64,000 nt of DNA from Paenibacillus sp. FSL H7-0331. GTDB lineage: Bacteria > Bacillota > Bacilli > Paenibacillales > NBRC-103111. Below are positions 43,277-52,339 of this stretch, piece by piece (the first letter of the stretch is position 1; every line of letters starts with the position of its first letter). The position numbers and the translations under genes are program-made. The stretch is from positions 248,001 through 312,000 of the forward strand of contig NZ_MRTH01000005.1 in the NCBI RefSeq assembly GCF_001956045.1. The letters run 5' to 3'. The notes under the pieces were generated by a model. That model saw only the letters and a list, made by a program, of their open reading frames with translations. It made no database searches and had not been told where the DNA came from.

Positions 43277-45577
43277 ATGACGAACAGATCATTCAAAAAG
43301 CTATTTTCATCTTTTTTACTGGTGAGCATGTTAGTATTTTCATTAACTTCAGCAATCGGATCCGCAGCCGTACCATCACCTGTACAATTGACCGACATTG
43401 TTGATTCATATGCACAAAAAGAAATTAATAATTTAGTGGATAATGGGATTATTAGTGGGTATGAGGATGGAAGCTTTCAGCCACGTAAAACCATTACCCG
43501 CGCCGAGCTATCCAAAATTATCGTGTTGTCGAGTGGATTGAAAGAGAATCCAGAGCAAGCAGCCGCGTTCACGGATGTAGGCAAGGATAGCTGGTACCGA
43601 GGTTTTGTTGGCGCTTTGGTTGCCTCCAATATTACACAGGGAACCTCAGCTACAACGTTTGCCCCTGAAGCCAAAGTAACGAGAGAAGAGCTTGCGATTT
43701 TCTTTATTCGTGCATTAGGCCTCGAGGAAACAACAGGCAAAGTAGCGGTCGATGCCAAGCTATCTGATCTGGGCACAGTATCGAGTTGGGCACAACCATA
43801 TGTGTCTTTGGCTTTTAAAACAGGCTTCACCTTAGGGAGCGATAATCCGGATGGAACAATTAGATTCAGCCCTAAGGATAATTCGGAGAGACAAGCCGTA
43901 GCTCGTATGGCATATGAGTTCATGCATAACAAAAACACCTTCATTAATAGAGCGAAGGAGCTTGTGAATAATAATCCAAAAGTTAGTTCAGTGATAGCAA
44001 TCAACAATTCAACGATAGAAGTCACCTTTACTTCACCTGTAACTAAAGTGGCGATGAATGATTTCACTTTTGATAATAATTTAGAGGCGACGAGAGCTGA
44101 ATTAAAGGCAGGCACCTCCAATGTAATTGTATTAACGACAAGTATGCAAACGCTTGGAACGGTTTACAAGCTTATGTATTTGGGTAGTGACACAGGTATT
44201 ACGGTAATTGGAGCCAATTCCCAAAGTAATGTAGGCTCTAGTAGTGGAAATACAGGCAGCAGTAATTCCGGTAGTAACAGCAATGGCAGTGGCAGTGGCA
44301 GTGGCTCAGGTAGCGATTCGGATTCTGATGGAAATTCGGTGGTAACTCCCGTAGTTCTTTCTGCTCCAGCGAATTTCACGGCATCTGCTGGTGATACACA
44401 GATTCATTTAGCTTGGTTGTCTGTAACAGGAGCTACTTATTATAATCTGTATCAGTCACTGGATAATTCAACTTATACTAAAATTAGCGGCCCTGCTACT
44501 GTGACTACGGCCACTTATAATGTGACCGGGTTAACTAATGGGACGACTTATTATTTCAAAACAACTGCCGCTAACACGGGGACAGTTAGTATGTATTCGA
44601 ATGTGGTGAGTGCAACGCCAACAGCTACACCGCTAATAGCACCTTCCCAGCCAGTTTTAGCGACAGCTAATGTAGTGCCTGAGGTCAACATAACGATCAG
44701 CGCCCCCTTAGCAGGAGTTACAGCATGGTTAGCGCCAGCAGGTACAACCACATTTACTCCCTCGACTACGATGACAAGGCTTGTAGGCAATGGGACGGCA
44801 ACTACGATTGCTGCACCGGCAGCAGCGGGTATTTATAAATTGTTCTTAGTAAATGCAGCAGGCACATCCTTGGCATCGGAAGGATCCCTGACGGTTAGCA
44901 TCCCGCTAGTTGGCCCTGCTATAGTAGACCTTGGTACAGCAGGCAATTTTGTAATCTTGTCAAAAGCAGGGATTACCAATGTTCCCACCTCTGCAATTAC
45001 TGGAGATATAGGGGTCAGTCCGATTGATTGGACGGCAATTACTGGATTCTCGCTAATCGCGGATGCGACTAATGAATTTTCACGTTCGCCACAAATTAAT
45101 GGCAAAGCATTCGGTGCCAACAACGCGTCTCCCACTCCTAGCAATCTGACTACAGCTATAAGCAATATGGAAACAGCGTTTGTTGATGCCACCGGAAGAC
45201 CAGCCGATTATTTGGAACTGTATAGTGGAGACATTAGCGGTCGGACACTTGCAGGCGGTATTTACAAATGGAGTACCGATGTGAACATTAACTCCGATGT
45301 TACGCTTAATGGTGGAGCCAATGATGTTTGGATTTTTCAATCAGCAGGCAAAATTTCCGAAGCTAGCGGCATTAAAGTTATTCTTACTGGCGGAGCCCAA
45401 GCCAAAAATGTTTTTTGGCAGGCAGCAGGTACCGTTTCGATTGGAACGGGAGCACATTTTGAAGGGATTGTATTGAGCAAAACCGATATTACGATGAAAA
45501 GTAATGCATCCATCAAAGGTCGGTTATTAGCTCAGACTGGAATCACTTTGGATCAAAATACAGTAACAGCGCCATAA
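43277..45577 (+). CDS. S-layer-anchored protein with C-terminal DUF3494 (ice-binding-like) domain
   Basis: 766-residue secreted surface protein, start behind AGAAGGAG. Signal peptide (cut near residue 31), then three SLH domains at about 36-225 (GIISGYEDGSFQP; SNITQGTSATTFAP; the third near NPDGTIRFSP), which dock to pyruvylated wall polymer. Next an Ig-like module, a Ser/Gly/Asn linker (about 322-360), an FN3 domain (about 363-450, APANFTASAGDTQIHLAW), another beta module, and a C-terminal DUF3494 domain (about 552-766: DLGTAGNFVILSKAGITNVP, GDIGVSP, AGGIYKWSTDV, GANDVWIFQSAG). DUF3494 is the fold of ice-binding and adhesin-type proteins. Ends at a strong terminator. The ice-binding role is inferred from the domain. 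Confidence 0.9.
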   Translation: MTNRSFKKLFSSFLLVSMLVFSLTSAIGSAAVPSPVQLTDIVDSYAQKEINNLVDNGIISGYEDGSFQPRKTITRAELSKIIVLSSGLKENPEQAAAFTDVGKDSWYRGFVGALVASNITQGTSATTFAPEAKVTREELAIFFIRALGLEETTGKVAVDAKLSDLGTVSSWAQPYVSLAFKTGFTLGSDNPDGTIRFSPKDNSERQAVARMAYEFMHNKNTFINRAKELVNNNPKVSSVIAINNSTIEVTFTSPVTKVAMNDFTFDNNLEATRAELKAGTSNVIVLTTSMQTLGTVYKLMYLGSDTGITVIGANSQSNVGSSSGNTGSSNSGSNSNGSGSGSGSGSDSDSDGNSVVTPVVLSAPANFTASAGDTQIHLAWLSVTGATYYNLYQSLDNSTYTKISGPATVTTATYNVTGLTNGTTYYFKTTAANTGTVSMYSNVVSATPTATPLIAPSQPVLATANVVPEVNITISAPLAGVTAWLAPAGTTTFTPSTTMTRLVGNGTATTIAAPAAAGIYKLFLVNAAGTSLASEGSLTVSIPLVGPAIVDLGTAGNFVILSKAGITNVPTSAITGDIGVSPIDWTAITGFSLIADATNEFSRSPQINGKAFGANNASPTPSNLTTAISNMETAFVDATGRPADYLELYSGDISGRTLAGGIYKWSTDVNINSDVTLNGGANDVWIFQSAGKISEASGIKVILTGGAQAKNVFWQAAGTVSIGTGAHFEGIVLSKTDITMKSNASIKGRLLAQTGITLDQNTVTAP

Positions 45578-45611
45578 GCTTTACAAATAAATCGATATAG
45601 CCGTTAATAAG

Positions 45612-45648
45612 CAGCCCTTCCCAAGCTTAGGGGAGGGCTGTTTTTTTG
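45612..45648 (+). terminator. Terminator of the SLH/DUF3494 gene
   Basis: CAGCCCTTCCC pairs with GGGGAGGGCTG, followed by seven T. It lies 34 bases after the stop codon, between convergent genes. Confidence 0.88.
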
Positions 45649-45796
45649 CAACTTTTACGAAAAGGTCGGCACAGCAACAATTTGCAAGCCAAACGAACGG
45701 CTAATCTCGGAATGGGGCGTGCTGATTGGTGCGTCGGGGATGACAGGTATATGGGATTCCAGCCGTTCTTGACGTCCTGTCACTGGGATGAAACTT

Positions 45797-46885
45797 TTAT
45801 CCCGGCATCGGTCCCGTATACACCGATTGTGGACGGAAAATCCGATTGACCTGTGCCTGCTCTAACAGATGGGCTGACCAGCCAACAACTCTGGCTGCCG
45901 TGAAGGTAGGAGTAAACAGCTCCGAAGGAAGGGCAATGGCACGCATGATCGATGCGGCGAAAAATTCGACATTGGTATACAAACGCCGTCCCGGTTTGTA
46001 TTCTTCAAGCAGGGCTATCGCTGTTTTTTCAACATGGATGGCAAGATCAAACCATGGATCATTGCTGGAGAGCGCTTCGGTTACGTGACGAAGCGCCTCT
46101 GCTCGTGGGTCTCTGGTTTTGTAAATGCGATGACCGAAGCCCATCAGCCTGTCACCCCGTTCCAATGCCTGACGGATCCAGGCTTCTGCATGCTCTTTAT
46201 TACCTATTGCATCCAGCATGGCAATCACCTCGGTAGGTGCTCCGCCATGAAGCGGCCCCTTCATAGCTCCAACAGCCGCACTTACAGCAGAGGCCATATC
46301 CGATTGCGTGGACAGTACGACCCGTGCAGCGAAGGTAGAGGCATTCATCCCATGCTCCATGCCCAATATTAGATAAGCGTTTAGCGCCTTTATGTGAGCT
46401 GGTTCAGGCTGCTTGCCAGTCAGCATATATAAATAATTCGCGGTATGACTAAGCTGGTTGTCAGGTTCAATGGGTGCCAGACCCAGCTGGGATCGATAGC
46501 TATACGCAATAATTGTAGGAACAACAGCAGTTAAGCTAATAGCTTGTTCAAGAGTTGGGGGCCAGCTGAATTCTCCTGAAAGCAGGGCTATTGCGGTTTG
46601 AAGCACGCTCATAATTGGCATTTCCCGGGGAATATTGTCGAGTAGTCTGCGGACGGTCAAGGGCAGCTCTCTGCTGTTCGCAAGGCGTGCTGTAAACTGC
46701 TGTTTTTCTGAGGCATCCGGGAGTTTTCCCACCCATAATAAATGTGCAATTTCCTCATATTCGTATTGAACTGCCAACTCCTTAGCCCAATATCCGCGAT
46801 AGATCAAGTGACCATTTTCTCCATCCACATGACCAATATCTGTTTCCGCTGCAACGATTCCATCCAAACCTGTTACTTTTGCCAT
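45797..46885 (-). CDS. Citrate synthase/2-methylcitrate synthase family
   Basis: Condenses acetyl-CoA (or propionyl-CoA) with oxaloacetate. 362 residues, the short Gram-positive type. Family marks: GLDGIVAAETDIGHVDGENG and LIYRGY at the start, the histidine/loop GMEHGMNASTF, GPLHGGAPTEV, and the active-site histidine motif GFGHRIYKTRDPRA, then TNVEFFAASIM. Citrate and methylcitrate activity cannot be told apart from sequence here; no prp genes are adjacent. Divergent from the 2-hydroxyacid dehydrogenase gene, with a strong inverted repeat upstream. Confidence 0.93.
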   Translation of the reverse strand: MAKVTGLDGIVAAETDIGHVDGENGHLIYRGYWAKELAVQYEYEEIAHLLWVGKLPDASEKQQFTARLANSRELPLTVRRLLDNIPREMPIMSVLQTAIALLSGEFSWPPTLEQAISLTAVVPTIIAYSYRSQLGLAPIEPDNQLSHTANYLYMLTGKQPEPAHIKALNAYLILGMEHGMNASTFAARVVLSTQSDMASAVSAAVGAMKGPLHGGAPTEVIAMLDAIGNKEHAEAWIRQALERGDRLMGFGHRIYKTRDPRAEALRHVTEALSSNDPWFDLAIHVEKTAIALLEEYKPGRRLYTNVEFFAASIMRAIALPSELFTPTFTAARVVGWSAHLLEQAQVNRIFRPQSVYTGPMPG

Positions 46886-46935
46886 TCATGTTCACGTCCT
46901 CTCAAGATTTATCTTCATTATAGAGCAGTTATTTC

Positions 46936-46971
46936 ATAAATGGAATTTATATGTTTTTATATAACATATAA
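46936..46971. promoter_or_regulatory. CcpC-type box and inverted repeat upstream of citrate synthase
   Basis: ATAA-N7-TTAT, the spacing pattern of the citrate-responsive regulator CcpC, is exact at 46936-46950. It overlaps a perfect inverted repeat TTATATGTT (46947-46955), seven bases, AACATATAA (46963-46971). The region is 50-90 bases upstream of citrate synthase and 120-155 bases upstream of the divergent dehydrogenase. Strong AT bias raises the chance of accidental matches. Confidence 0.5.
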
Positions 46972-47091
46972 ATTATTATGATCGAGATTGGAATTGTGCA
47001 AAAAGCTGGAAATTCACTGCTAACGGGTTTATGATGGGCTATAGATAGTAGCTTTCATACAGACGGAGTGAACGTCAGGAGGATACAGGGG

Positions 47092-48099
47092 ATGCAAAAG
47101 AAAGCCATATTTTTGGCCGAGCAGGGTAACACCATGATTAATCGGGTATTTGATGGGAATGTTAGGGACAGGCTTAATCAGCAGGTAGAATTGCAGCCCG
47201 TATGGATACACCCTGGCAATGCCAAGCTGCACATGGAAGAGCTTGCTGGAGTGGAAATTGCTTTTTCTACATGGGGGCTTCCCTTATTTACAGTGGATGA
47301 GCTTCAGGTTTTTTTGCCTAATTTAAAAGTTTTATTTTATGCTGCTGGCTCAGTTCAACGCTTTGCAAGAGAATACATGTCACGCAATTGTGCTGTTGTC
47401 AGCACTTGGGCTGCTAACGCGGTACCTGTTGCCGAATATACGGCCGCGCAAATTGTGCTGGCCAATAAAGGTTATTTTCAAACAGCACTTCACTGTAAGC
47501 GCAATCATGCAGAAGCCAAACAGGTGGCACAGCTTTATCCAGGTAATTATGCAGCAAGGGTAGGTATTCTTGGCGCCGGTATGATCGGTAAAAAAGTAAT
47601 CGAGCTGCTAAAACCCTACAATATTCAGATTGATGTATTCGATCCCTATTTGTCCGATACAGCGGCTGCCGATCTTGGTGTACGTAAAACCGATTTGCTG
47701 GATATTTTTACGAATTGTGATGTCATCTCCAACCATCTGGCTAACCTGCCGGCTACTGTTGGGATGCTGAATAAGCAGCATTTTGACAAAATGCTGCCGC
47801 ATGCGACCTTTATTAATACAGGACGCGGCGCTCAGCTTATAGAGGAAGATTTGATACAAGCTCTTCGCGATGAACCGACCCGGACGGCTGTGCTGGATGT
47901 GACTCATCCCGAGCCGGTAAGTCGTGACAGCGCTCTTTTGACATTGGATAATGTGATACTGACTCCACATATTGCCGGGAGTATGGGTAATGAAGTGGCA
48001 AGAATGGGCCACTATGCTGCCGGAGAGTGTGAACGTTATCTGAGTGGCGTTCCCTTGCAATATCAGGTTACACTGAGTATGCTGGAAACCATGGCATGA
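47092..48099 (+). CDS. D-isomer-specific 2-hydroxyacid dehydrogenase family protein
   Basis: NAD-dependent reductase/dehydrogenase of 2-hydroxyacids, 335 residues from the ATG at 47092 (eight bases after AGGAGG; the track-length GTG at 47068 lacks one). NAD-binding motif VGILGAGMIGKKV (about 163-175) and the acidic end of beta-2 VFDPYLSD. Conserved later elements are ISNHLANLPAT, FINTGRGAQLIEEDLIQAL (Arg), LDVTHPEPV (Glu) and LTPHIAGSMGNE (His), so the catalytic Arg-Glu-His set is present. First gene of a plus-strand cluster of sugar-oxidising enzymes. Confidence 0.9.
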   Translation: MQKKAIFLAEQGNTMINRVFDGNVRDRLNQQVELQPVWIHPGNAKLHMEELAGVEIAFSTWGLPLFTVDELQVFLPNLKVLFYAAGSVQRFAREYMSRNCAVVSTWAANAVPVAEYTAAQIVLANKGYFQTALHCKRNHAEAKQVAQLYPGNYAARVGILGAGMIGKKVIELLKPYNIQIDVFDPYLSDTAAADLGVRKTDLLDIFTNCDVISNHLANLPATVGMLNKQHFDKMLPHATFINTGRGAQLIEEDLIQALRDEPTRTAVLDVTHPEPVSRDSALLTLDNVILTPHIAGSMGNEVARMGHYAAGECERYLSGVPLQYQVTLSMLETMA

Positions 48100-48186
48100 T
48101 CAATAACATGCAAACAGCACACCATAAGCAGCACAAAACAGGAATCAAACGATAAGCAGCACTATTCGCACATTGGAGGGTGTATA

Positions 48187-48957
48187 TTGATACAAACAGG
48201 ACTTTTATCCGTTACTTTTCGTCAGCTGTCCCCGCTTGAAATCATTCAGCTTGTTGCTCAGGCCGGCTTGCAGGCTATCGAATGGGGCGGAGATATTCAT
48301 GTGCCTCACGGTGATGTGAATCGGGCCAAGGAAGTAAAGGGCTGGACGGAATCAGAAGGAATTGTGATTGCTTCCTACGGCTCCTATTACCGGGTTGGGT
48401 GCACGAATAAAGAGGGTTTGACCTTTGATCAGGTTCTGGAGTCAGCTGCAGCCCTGCAGGCTCCTGCGATTCGCGTATGGGCAGGGGACCAAGGCTCAGA
48501 TATATCTGATGGTGCCTGGTGGGATAAGGTAATTACCGATGCGGCAAGAATCGCTGATCTGGCACAGGGAGCGGGGATCACCGTCGATTTTGAATATCAT
48601 GGAAATACACTGACGGATACGCGCGAAACTACGGTTCGTTTACTAGAGGGAATCGGACATCCGAATATACGCTGCAACTGGCAACCGTCAGTTGCTTTGA
48701 CCATCGAGCAGAGACAGCAGGATCTACGAGCAGTACTGCCCTGGTTAGCCAATGTGCACGTATTTCAGTGGGAGCCGGGTGTGCGTAAGCCCTTGGCGGA
48801 TGGCTTGGAGGAATGGCGTGATTACGTCAGTATCGCCCGTGAAGCTCCTGGTCATCGGTATGCGATGCTGGAATTTGTCAGGGATAATGATCCGCAGCAA
48901 TTTTTGGCAGATGCGGTCGTATTGAAACAAGTGATAACTGACAGCCTGTCGAATTAA
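48187..48957 (+). CDS. Sugar phosphate isomerase/epimerase family protein (1)
   Basis: 256-residue (beta/alpha)8 protein of the xylose-isomerase-like AP-endonuclease 2 superfamily. TTG start, seven bases after GGAGGG. Begins LLSVTFRQLSPLEIIQLVAQAGLQAIEWGGDIHVPHGD, and has metal-ligand candidates in VDFEYHGNTL, RCNWQP and NVHVFQWEPG. Such proteins isomerise, epimerise or hydrolyse keto-sugars; exact substrate unknown. One of three relatives within 7 kb. Confidence 0.88.
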   Translation: MIQTGLLSVTFRQLSPLEIIQLVAQAGLQAIEWGGDIHVPHGDVNRAKEVKGWTESEGIVIASYGSYYRVGCTNKEGLTFDQVLESAAALQAPAIRVWAGDQGSDISDGAWWDKVITDAARIADLAQGAGITVDFEYHGNTLTDTRETTVRLLEGIGHPNIRCNWQPSVALTIEQRQQDLRAVLPWLANVHVFQWEPGVRKPLADGLEEWRDYVSIAREAPGHRYAMLEFVRDNDPQQFLADAVVLKQVITDSLSN

Positions 48958-49005
48958 TACGGAGGATATGCGTTCAGATTATCGGATGGTGAAAGGATTG
49001 TGACC

Positions 49006-49806
49006 ATGAGCGGAATTCATCTCTACGAGAGTAAGCATCGGGAAAGCTACGAAGTGAATGTCCATCACCATAGCAATTATCAAATATTGTATGCGATAGA
49101 GGGGGAAGGCTCCATTCAACTGGATGGAGTCAAACATGCGGTTGAACAGGAGTGTGCCGCGATTATTTTTCCGCATTCGGATCATGCCGTTTCCTCGGAG
49201 TCGCATTTGACGCTGCTCGTTATGGAGTTTGATGCTGCGCTGATGCAGGATGCTTTTGCATCGAAATGGAAGGCAGATACGATCGACGGCTCCATCCTGC
49301 TGCGGCTCAATTCGGTTAGCGGCAACGAGCTGAGACAACTGCTGCGCAAGCTGCTGTTCGAGCAAAAGCAGGAGGACTCGCTCAGCCAATGGGCGATGCA
49401 AATTCATCTGCTGGAGGTGTTGCTGCTGCTCGCCCGTGCCAAGCAGAGCTCACAAGTCACCGATGCCAATGGATTACGTGCCGAACGGATTCGATCCTAT
49501 ATCGATTCCCACTACTTTGAGCCGTTGATGCCAGGTGAGCTTGCCCAAAGGCTCGGTATCAGCTCACGCCACGCTGCACATATATTCAAAGAGCAATATC
49601 AACTGACCCTGCTGCAGTATTTAACGGAGGTGCGGATGAGTACAGCTATGAAGCTGCTCGCAGAGTCCGATAAGGATATCGTTTCTATCAGCTTCGAGGT
49701 TGGCTACGAATCGCTTCCGACTTTTTATCGCACCTTTAAAAATTACGTCAAGCTTTCACCTAACAAATATAGGCAGCAGCATCGAAATCCCGTCCAGTCC
49801 GTCTGA
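49006..49806 (+). CDS. AraC family transcriptional regulator (cupin type)
   Basis: 266 residues from the ATG at 49006 (nine bases after AAAGG; GTG 49000 is too close). N-terminal cupin sensing domain (SYEVNVHHHSNYQILYAIEGEG, CAAIIFPHSDHAV), C-terminal AraC double helix-turn-helix (LAQRLGISSRHAAHIFKEQYQ and DIVSISFEVGYESLPTFYRTFKNYVKLSPNKYR). Cytosolic, unlike the membrane-type regulator at 18413. It sits in the middle of the enzyme cluster and is the probable activator of 49953-55513. Confidence 0.93.
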   Translation: MSGIHLYESKHRESYEVNVHHHSNYQILYAIEGEGSIQLDGVKHAVEQECAAIIFPHSDHAVSSESHLTLLVMEFDAALMQDAFASKWKADTIDGSILLRLNSVSGNELRQLLRKLLFEQKQEDSLSQWAMQIHLLEVLLLLARAKQSSQVTDANGLRAERIRSYIDSHYFEPLMPGELAQRLGISSRHAAHIFKEQYQLTLLQYLTEVRMSTAMKLLAESDKDIVSISFEVGYESLPTFYRTFKNYVKLSPNKYRQQHRNPVQSV

Positions 49807-49952
49807 GCGGGTTTTTGTCGTTGTGCAAAAAAACGCTTCCATATCTGAGAATTTTACTCCAATCTGATAAGACGAACCTACATAGAACAGCTATGCTGGG
49901 AAAGTAATCATAACGGAACACAATCATGATAAACGAAAAGGAGCGCAACTAT

Positions 49953-51104
49953 ATGAAAGTGCACACAATAGGAATTATTATGAACGGAGTTACAGGAAGA
50001 ATGGGGACGAATCAGCATCTTGTTCGTTCGATTTTGGCCATTCGCCAGCAAGGCGGGGTGACTTTACCCAATGGAGATATTATTATGCCCGACCCGATTC
50101 TGGTAGGCAGACAAGAGCATAAAGTCAAAGCATTGGCAGAAAAGCACGGCGTTACCCGCTGGAGCACGGATCTGGATGCTTGCCTGGCAGACCCGGCGAA
50201 TCAAGTGTATTTTGACTCCCAAACGACTGTACACCGCGCCGAAAGCATCAAGAAAGCGATCGCGGCAGGCAAAGACATTTATTGCGAAAAACCTACCGAT
50301 ACAAGTCTGGAAGGCTCCCTGGAGCTTGCTCGTTTGGCGAAGCAGGCTGGCGTTAAAAACGGTGTTGTTCAGGATAAGCTGTTCCTGCCAGGTTTGTTGA
50401 AGCTGAAACGTCTGATTGATTCCGGATTTTTTGGGAAAATTTTATCGGTTCGTATGGAGTTCGGTTACTGGGTGTTTGAAGGAGATTGGCAGCCAGGACA
50501 ACGTCCTTCATGGAACTATCGCAAGGAAGATGGCGGCGGTATTATTGTCGATATGTTCGCTCACTGGCGTTATGTGCTGGACAACCTGTTCGGCAATGTG
50601 AAAGCTATTTCTTGCCTGGGTATGACTCATATTCCTGAGCGTGTCGATGAGCAGGGTGAACGTTACACAGCTACAGCGGATGATGCAGCATATGCGACAT
50701 TCCTGCTGGAAGGCGACATTGTGGTTCAAGCCAACTCTTCATGGGCCGTACGCGTAGACCGTGATGACCTGTTGACAATTCAAGTAGACGGTACAGAAGG
50801 CAGTGCGGTTGCAGGTCTTCGTGATTGCAAGGTACAACACCGTGTGAATACACCGAAGCCTGTATGGAATCCTGATATTGAAAATCCTTTTGCATTCACA
50901 GAGCAATGGGTGGATGTGCCTGCTAACCAAATTTTCGACAATGGCTTCAAGGTTCAATGGGAATTGTTCCTTAAGCATCTTGTTATCGATACTCCATTCC
51001 CTTGGGATCTGCTTGAGGGCGCTAAAGGAACACAAATGTCCGATCTTGGACTTCAATCGTGGAAAGAACGGCAATGGGTTGATGTACCAGATTTGAAACT
51101 GTAA
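49953..51104 (+). CDS. Gfo/Idh/MocA family oxidoreductase (1)
   Basis: NAD(P)-dependent sugar dehydrogenase, 383 residues from the ATG at 49953 (behind AAAAGGAG). The nucleotide-binding start IGIIMNGVTGRMGTNQH is a variant Rossmann motif. The catalytic-lysine motif CEKPTDTS is present, followed by GGGIIVDMFAHWRYVLDNLFG, the GG..(D)..H-type motif of the C-terminal domain. Following gene is DUF993, 24 bases downstream. Likely oxidises a free sugar, inositol or glycoside. Confidence 0.9.
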   Translation: MKVHTIGIIMNGVTGRMGTNQHLVRSILAIRQQGGVTLPNGDIIMPDPILVGRQEHKVKALAEKHGVTRWSTDLDACLADPANQVYFDSQTTVHRAESIKKAIAAGKDIYCEKPTDTSLEGSLELARLAKQAGVKNGVVQDKLFLPGLLKLKRLIDSGFFGKILSVRMEFGYWVFEGDWQPGQRPSWNYRKEDGGGIIVDMFAHWRYVLDNLFGNVKAISCLGMTHIPERVDEQGERYTATADDAAYATFLLEGDIVVQANSSWAVRVDRDDLLTIQVDGTEGSAVAGLRDCKVQHRVNTPKPVWNPDIENPFAFTEQWVDVPANQIFDNGFKVQWELFLKHLVIDTPFPWDLLEGAKGTQMSDLGLQSWKERQWVDVPDLKL

Positions 51105-51128
51105 TAGAGGATAGGAGGAGATTGCAGC

Positions 51129-52292
51129 ATGACTGATAAGCTTACATTGCCCAAAGCCGGGGGTGCCTTGTACGAGTACGTGGCGGGTACCAAGGCTCCG
51201 ATTCTTGCACCTCAAGGAGCATTTACCGGGCGGATTGCGTTCTCGGCCGCACATGTTGTGTGTGATCCGTACGCAGGGACCGATCCGTTGAACCAGCCGT
51301 CGATCGATTGGGAAAGCACCTTATCCTATCGGCGCCATTTGTGGTCGATGGGTCTGTCCGTTGCGGAAGCTATGGACACCGCGCAGCGCGGCATGGGTCT
51401 CAACTGGATACAGGCCCAGGAACTGATCAAACGGTCGATAGATGAAGCCAAAGCGGTTGGCGGTAAAGTCGCGAGCGGTGCGGGAACCGATCATTTGGCC
51501 CCTGGCCCGAACGTAACTTTGGAAGATGTTGAAGCTGCTTATGAAGAGCAGTGCGGTTATGTAGAAGGCTGCGGAGGCCAGATTATTTTGATGGCAAGCC
51601 GGGCGCTGGCAGCCTGCGCCAAAACTCCCGACGACTACGAGCGGGTATATGGCCGTATTCTTCGTCAAACGAAACAGCCTGTCATACTGCATTGGTTAGG
51701 TGATATGTTTGACCCTGCGCTTGCCGGTTACTGGGGCAGTTCCGATTTCAATGAAGCGATGGAAACTTGTCTGCGCGTCATTCGTGCTAATGCAGATAAG
51801 GTAGATGGCATCAAGATTTCGCTGCTGGATGCGGATAAAGAAATTCAAATGCGCCGTTTGCTGCCCGAAGGGGTAGTGATGTACACAGGCGATGATTTCA
51901 ATTATCCTGAGCTGATTCGTGGCGATGAACAAGGCTACAGTCACGCTTTACTTGGTATTTTTGATGCAATCGCTCCGGTTGCAGCGTCTGCTTTGCAAGC
52001 GCTGGATCGTGGAGATTTGGCACAATATGATGCTTTATTCGAGCCGACAATAGCTTTGTCCCGACACATTTTCCAAAAGCCTACCTATGCCTACAAAACA
52101 GGTATCGTATTTATGGCTTACCTGAATGGACATCAGAACCATTTCCGGATGATTGCCGGAGCAGAAGGCTCGCGCTCGATCGTCCATCTGTCCGAACTGT
52201 TCGTGCTGGCAGATCAAGCGGGATTGCTGCAGCGTCCTGAGCTTGCGGTGGAGCGGATGAAACGGGTACTGGCATTAGCGGGAATTGAATAG
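51129..52292 (+). CDS. DUF993 family, dihydrodipicolinate-synthase-like protein
   Basis: 387 residues, start behind ATAGGAGGAG. A TIM-barrel family related to Schiff-base aldolases such as dihydrodipicolinate synthase, with GRIAFSAAHVVCDPYA near the start, GKVASGAGTDHL, PVILHWLGDMFDPALAGYWG and GIKISLLDADKEI, where the lysine is the probable Schiff-base residue. No proven reaction is known to me. Its tight coupling to Gfo/Idh dehydrogenase and isomerase genes suggests cleavage of an oxidised keto-sugar. Confidence 0.85.
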   Translation: MTDKLTLPKAGGALYEYVAGTKAPILAPQGAFTGRIAFSAAHVVCDPYAGTDPLNQPSIDWESTLSYRRHLWSMGLSVAEAMDTAQRGMGLNWIQAQELIKRSIDEAKAVGGKVASGAGTDHLAPGPNVTLEDVEAAYEEQCGYVEGCGGQIILMASRALAACAKTPDDYERVYGRILRQTKQPVILHWLGDMFDPALAGYWGSSDFNEAMETCLRVIRANADKVDGIKISLLDADKEIQMRRLLPEGVVMYTGDDFNYPELIRGDEQGYSHALLGIFDAIAPVAASALQALDRGDLAQYDALFEPTIALSRHIFQKPTYAYKTGIVFMAYLNGHQNHFRMIAGAEGSRSIVHLSELFVLADQAGLLQRPELAVERMKRVLALAGIE

Positions 52293-52339
52293 CAGGTAAG
52301 TGATCCGATGATACAGATTCAATGGACGGAGGGATACAT

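Noticed and set aside
45646..45849. Short plus-strand reading frame after the SLH gene terminator
   Set aside because: It starts directly after a terminator, has no ribosome binding site and runs into the 3' end of the citrate synthase gene.
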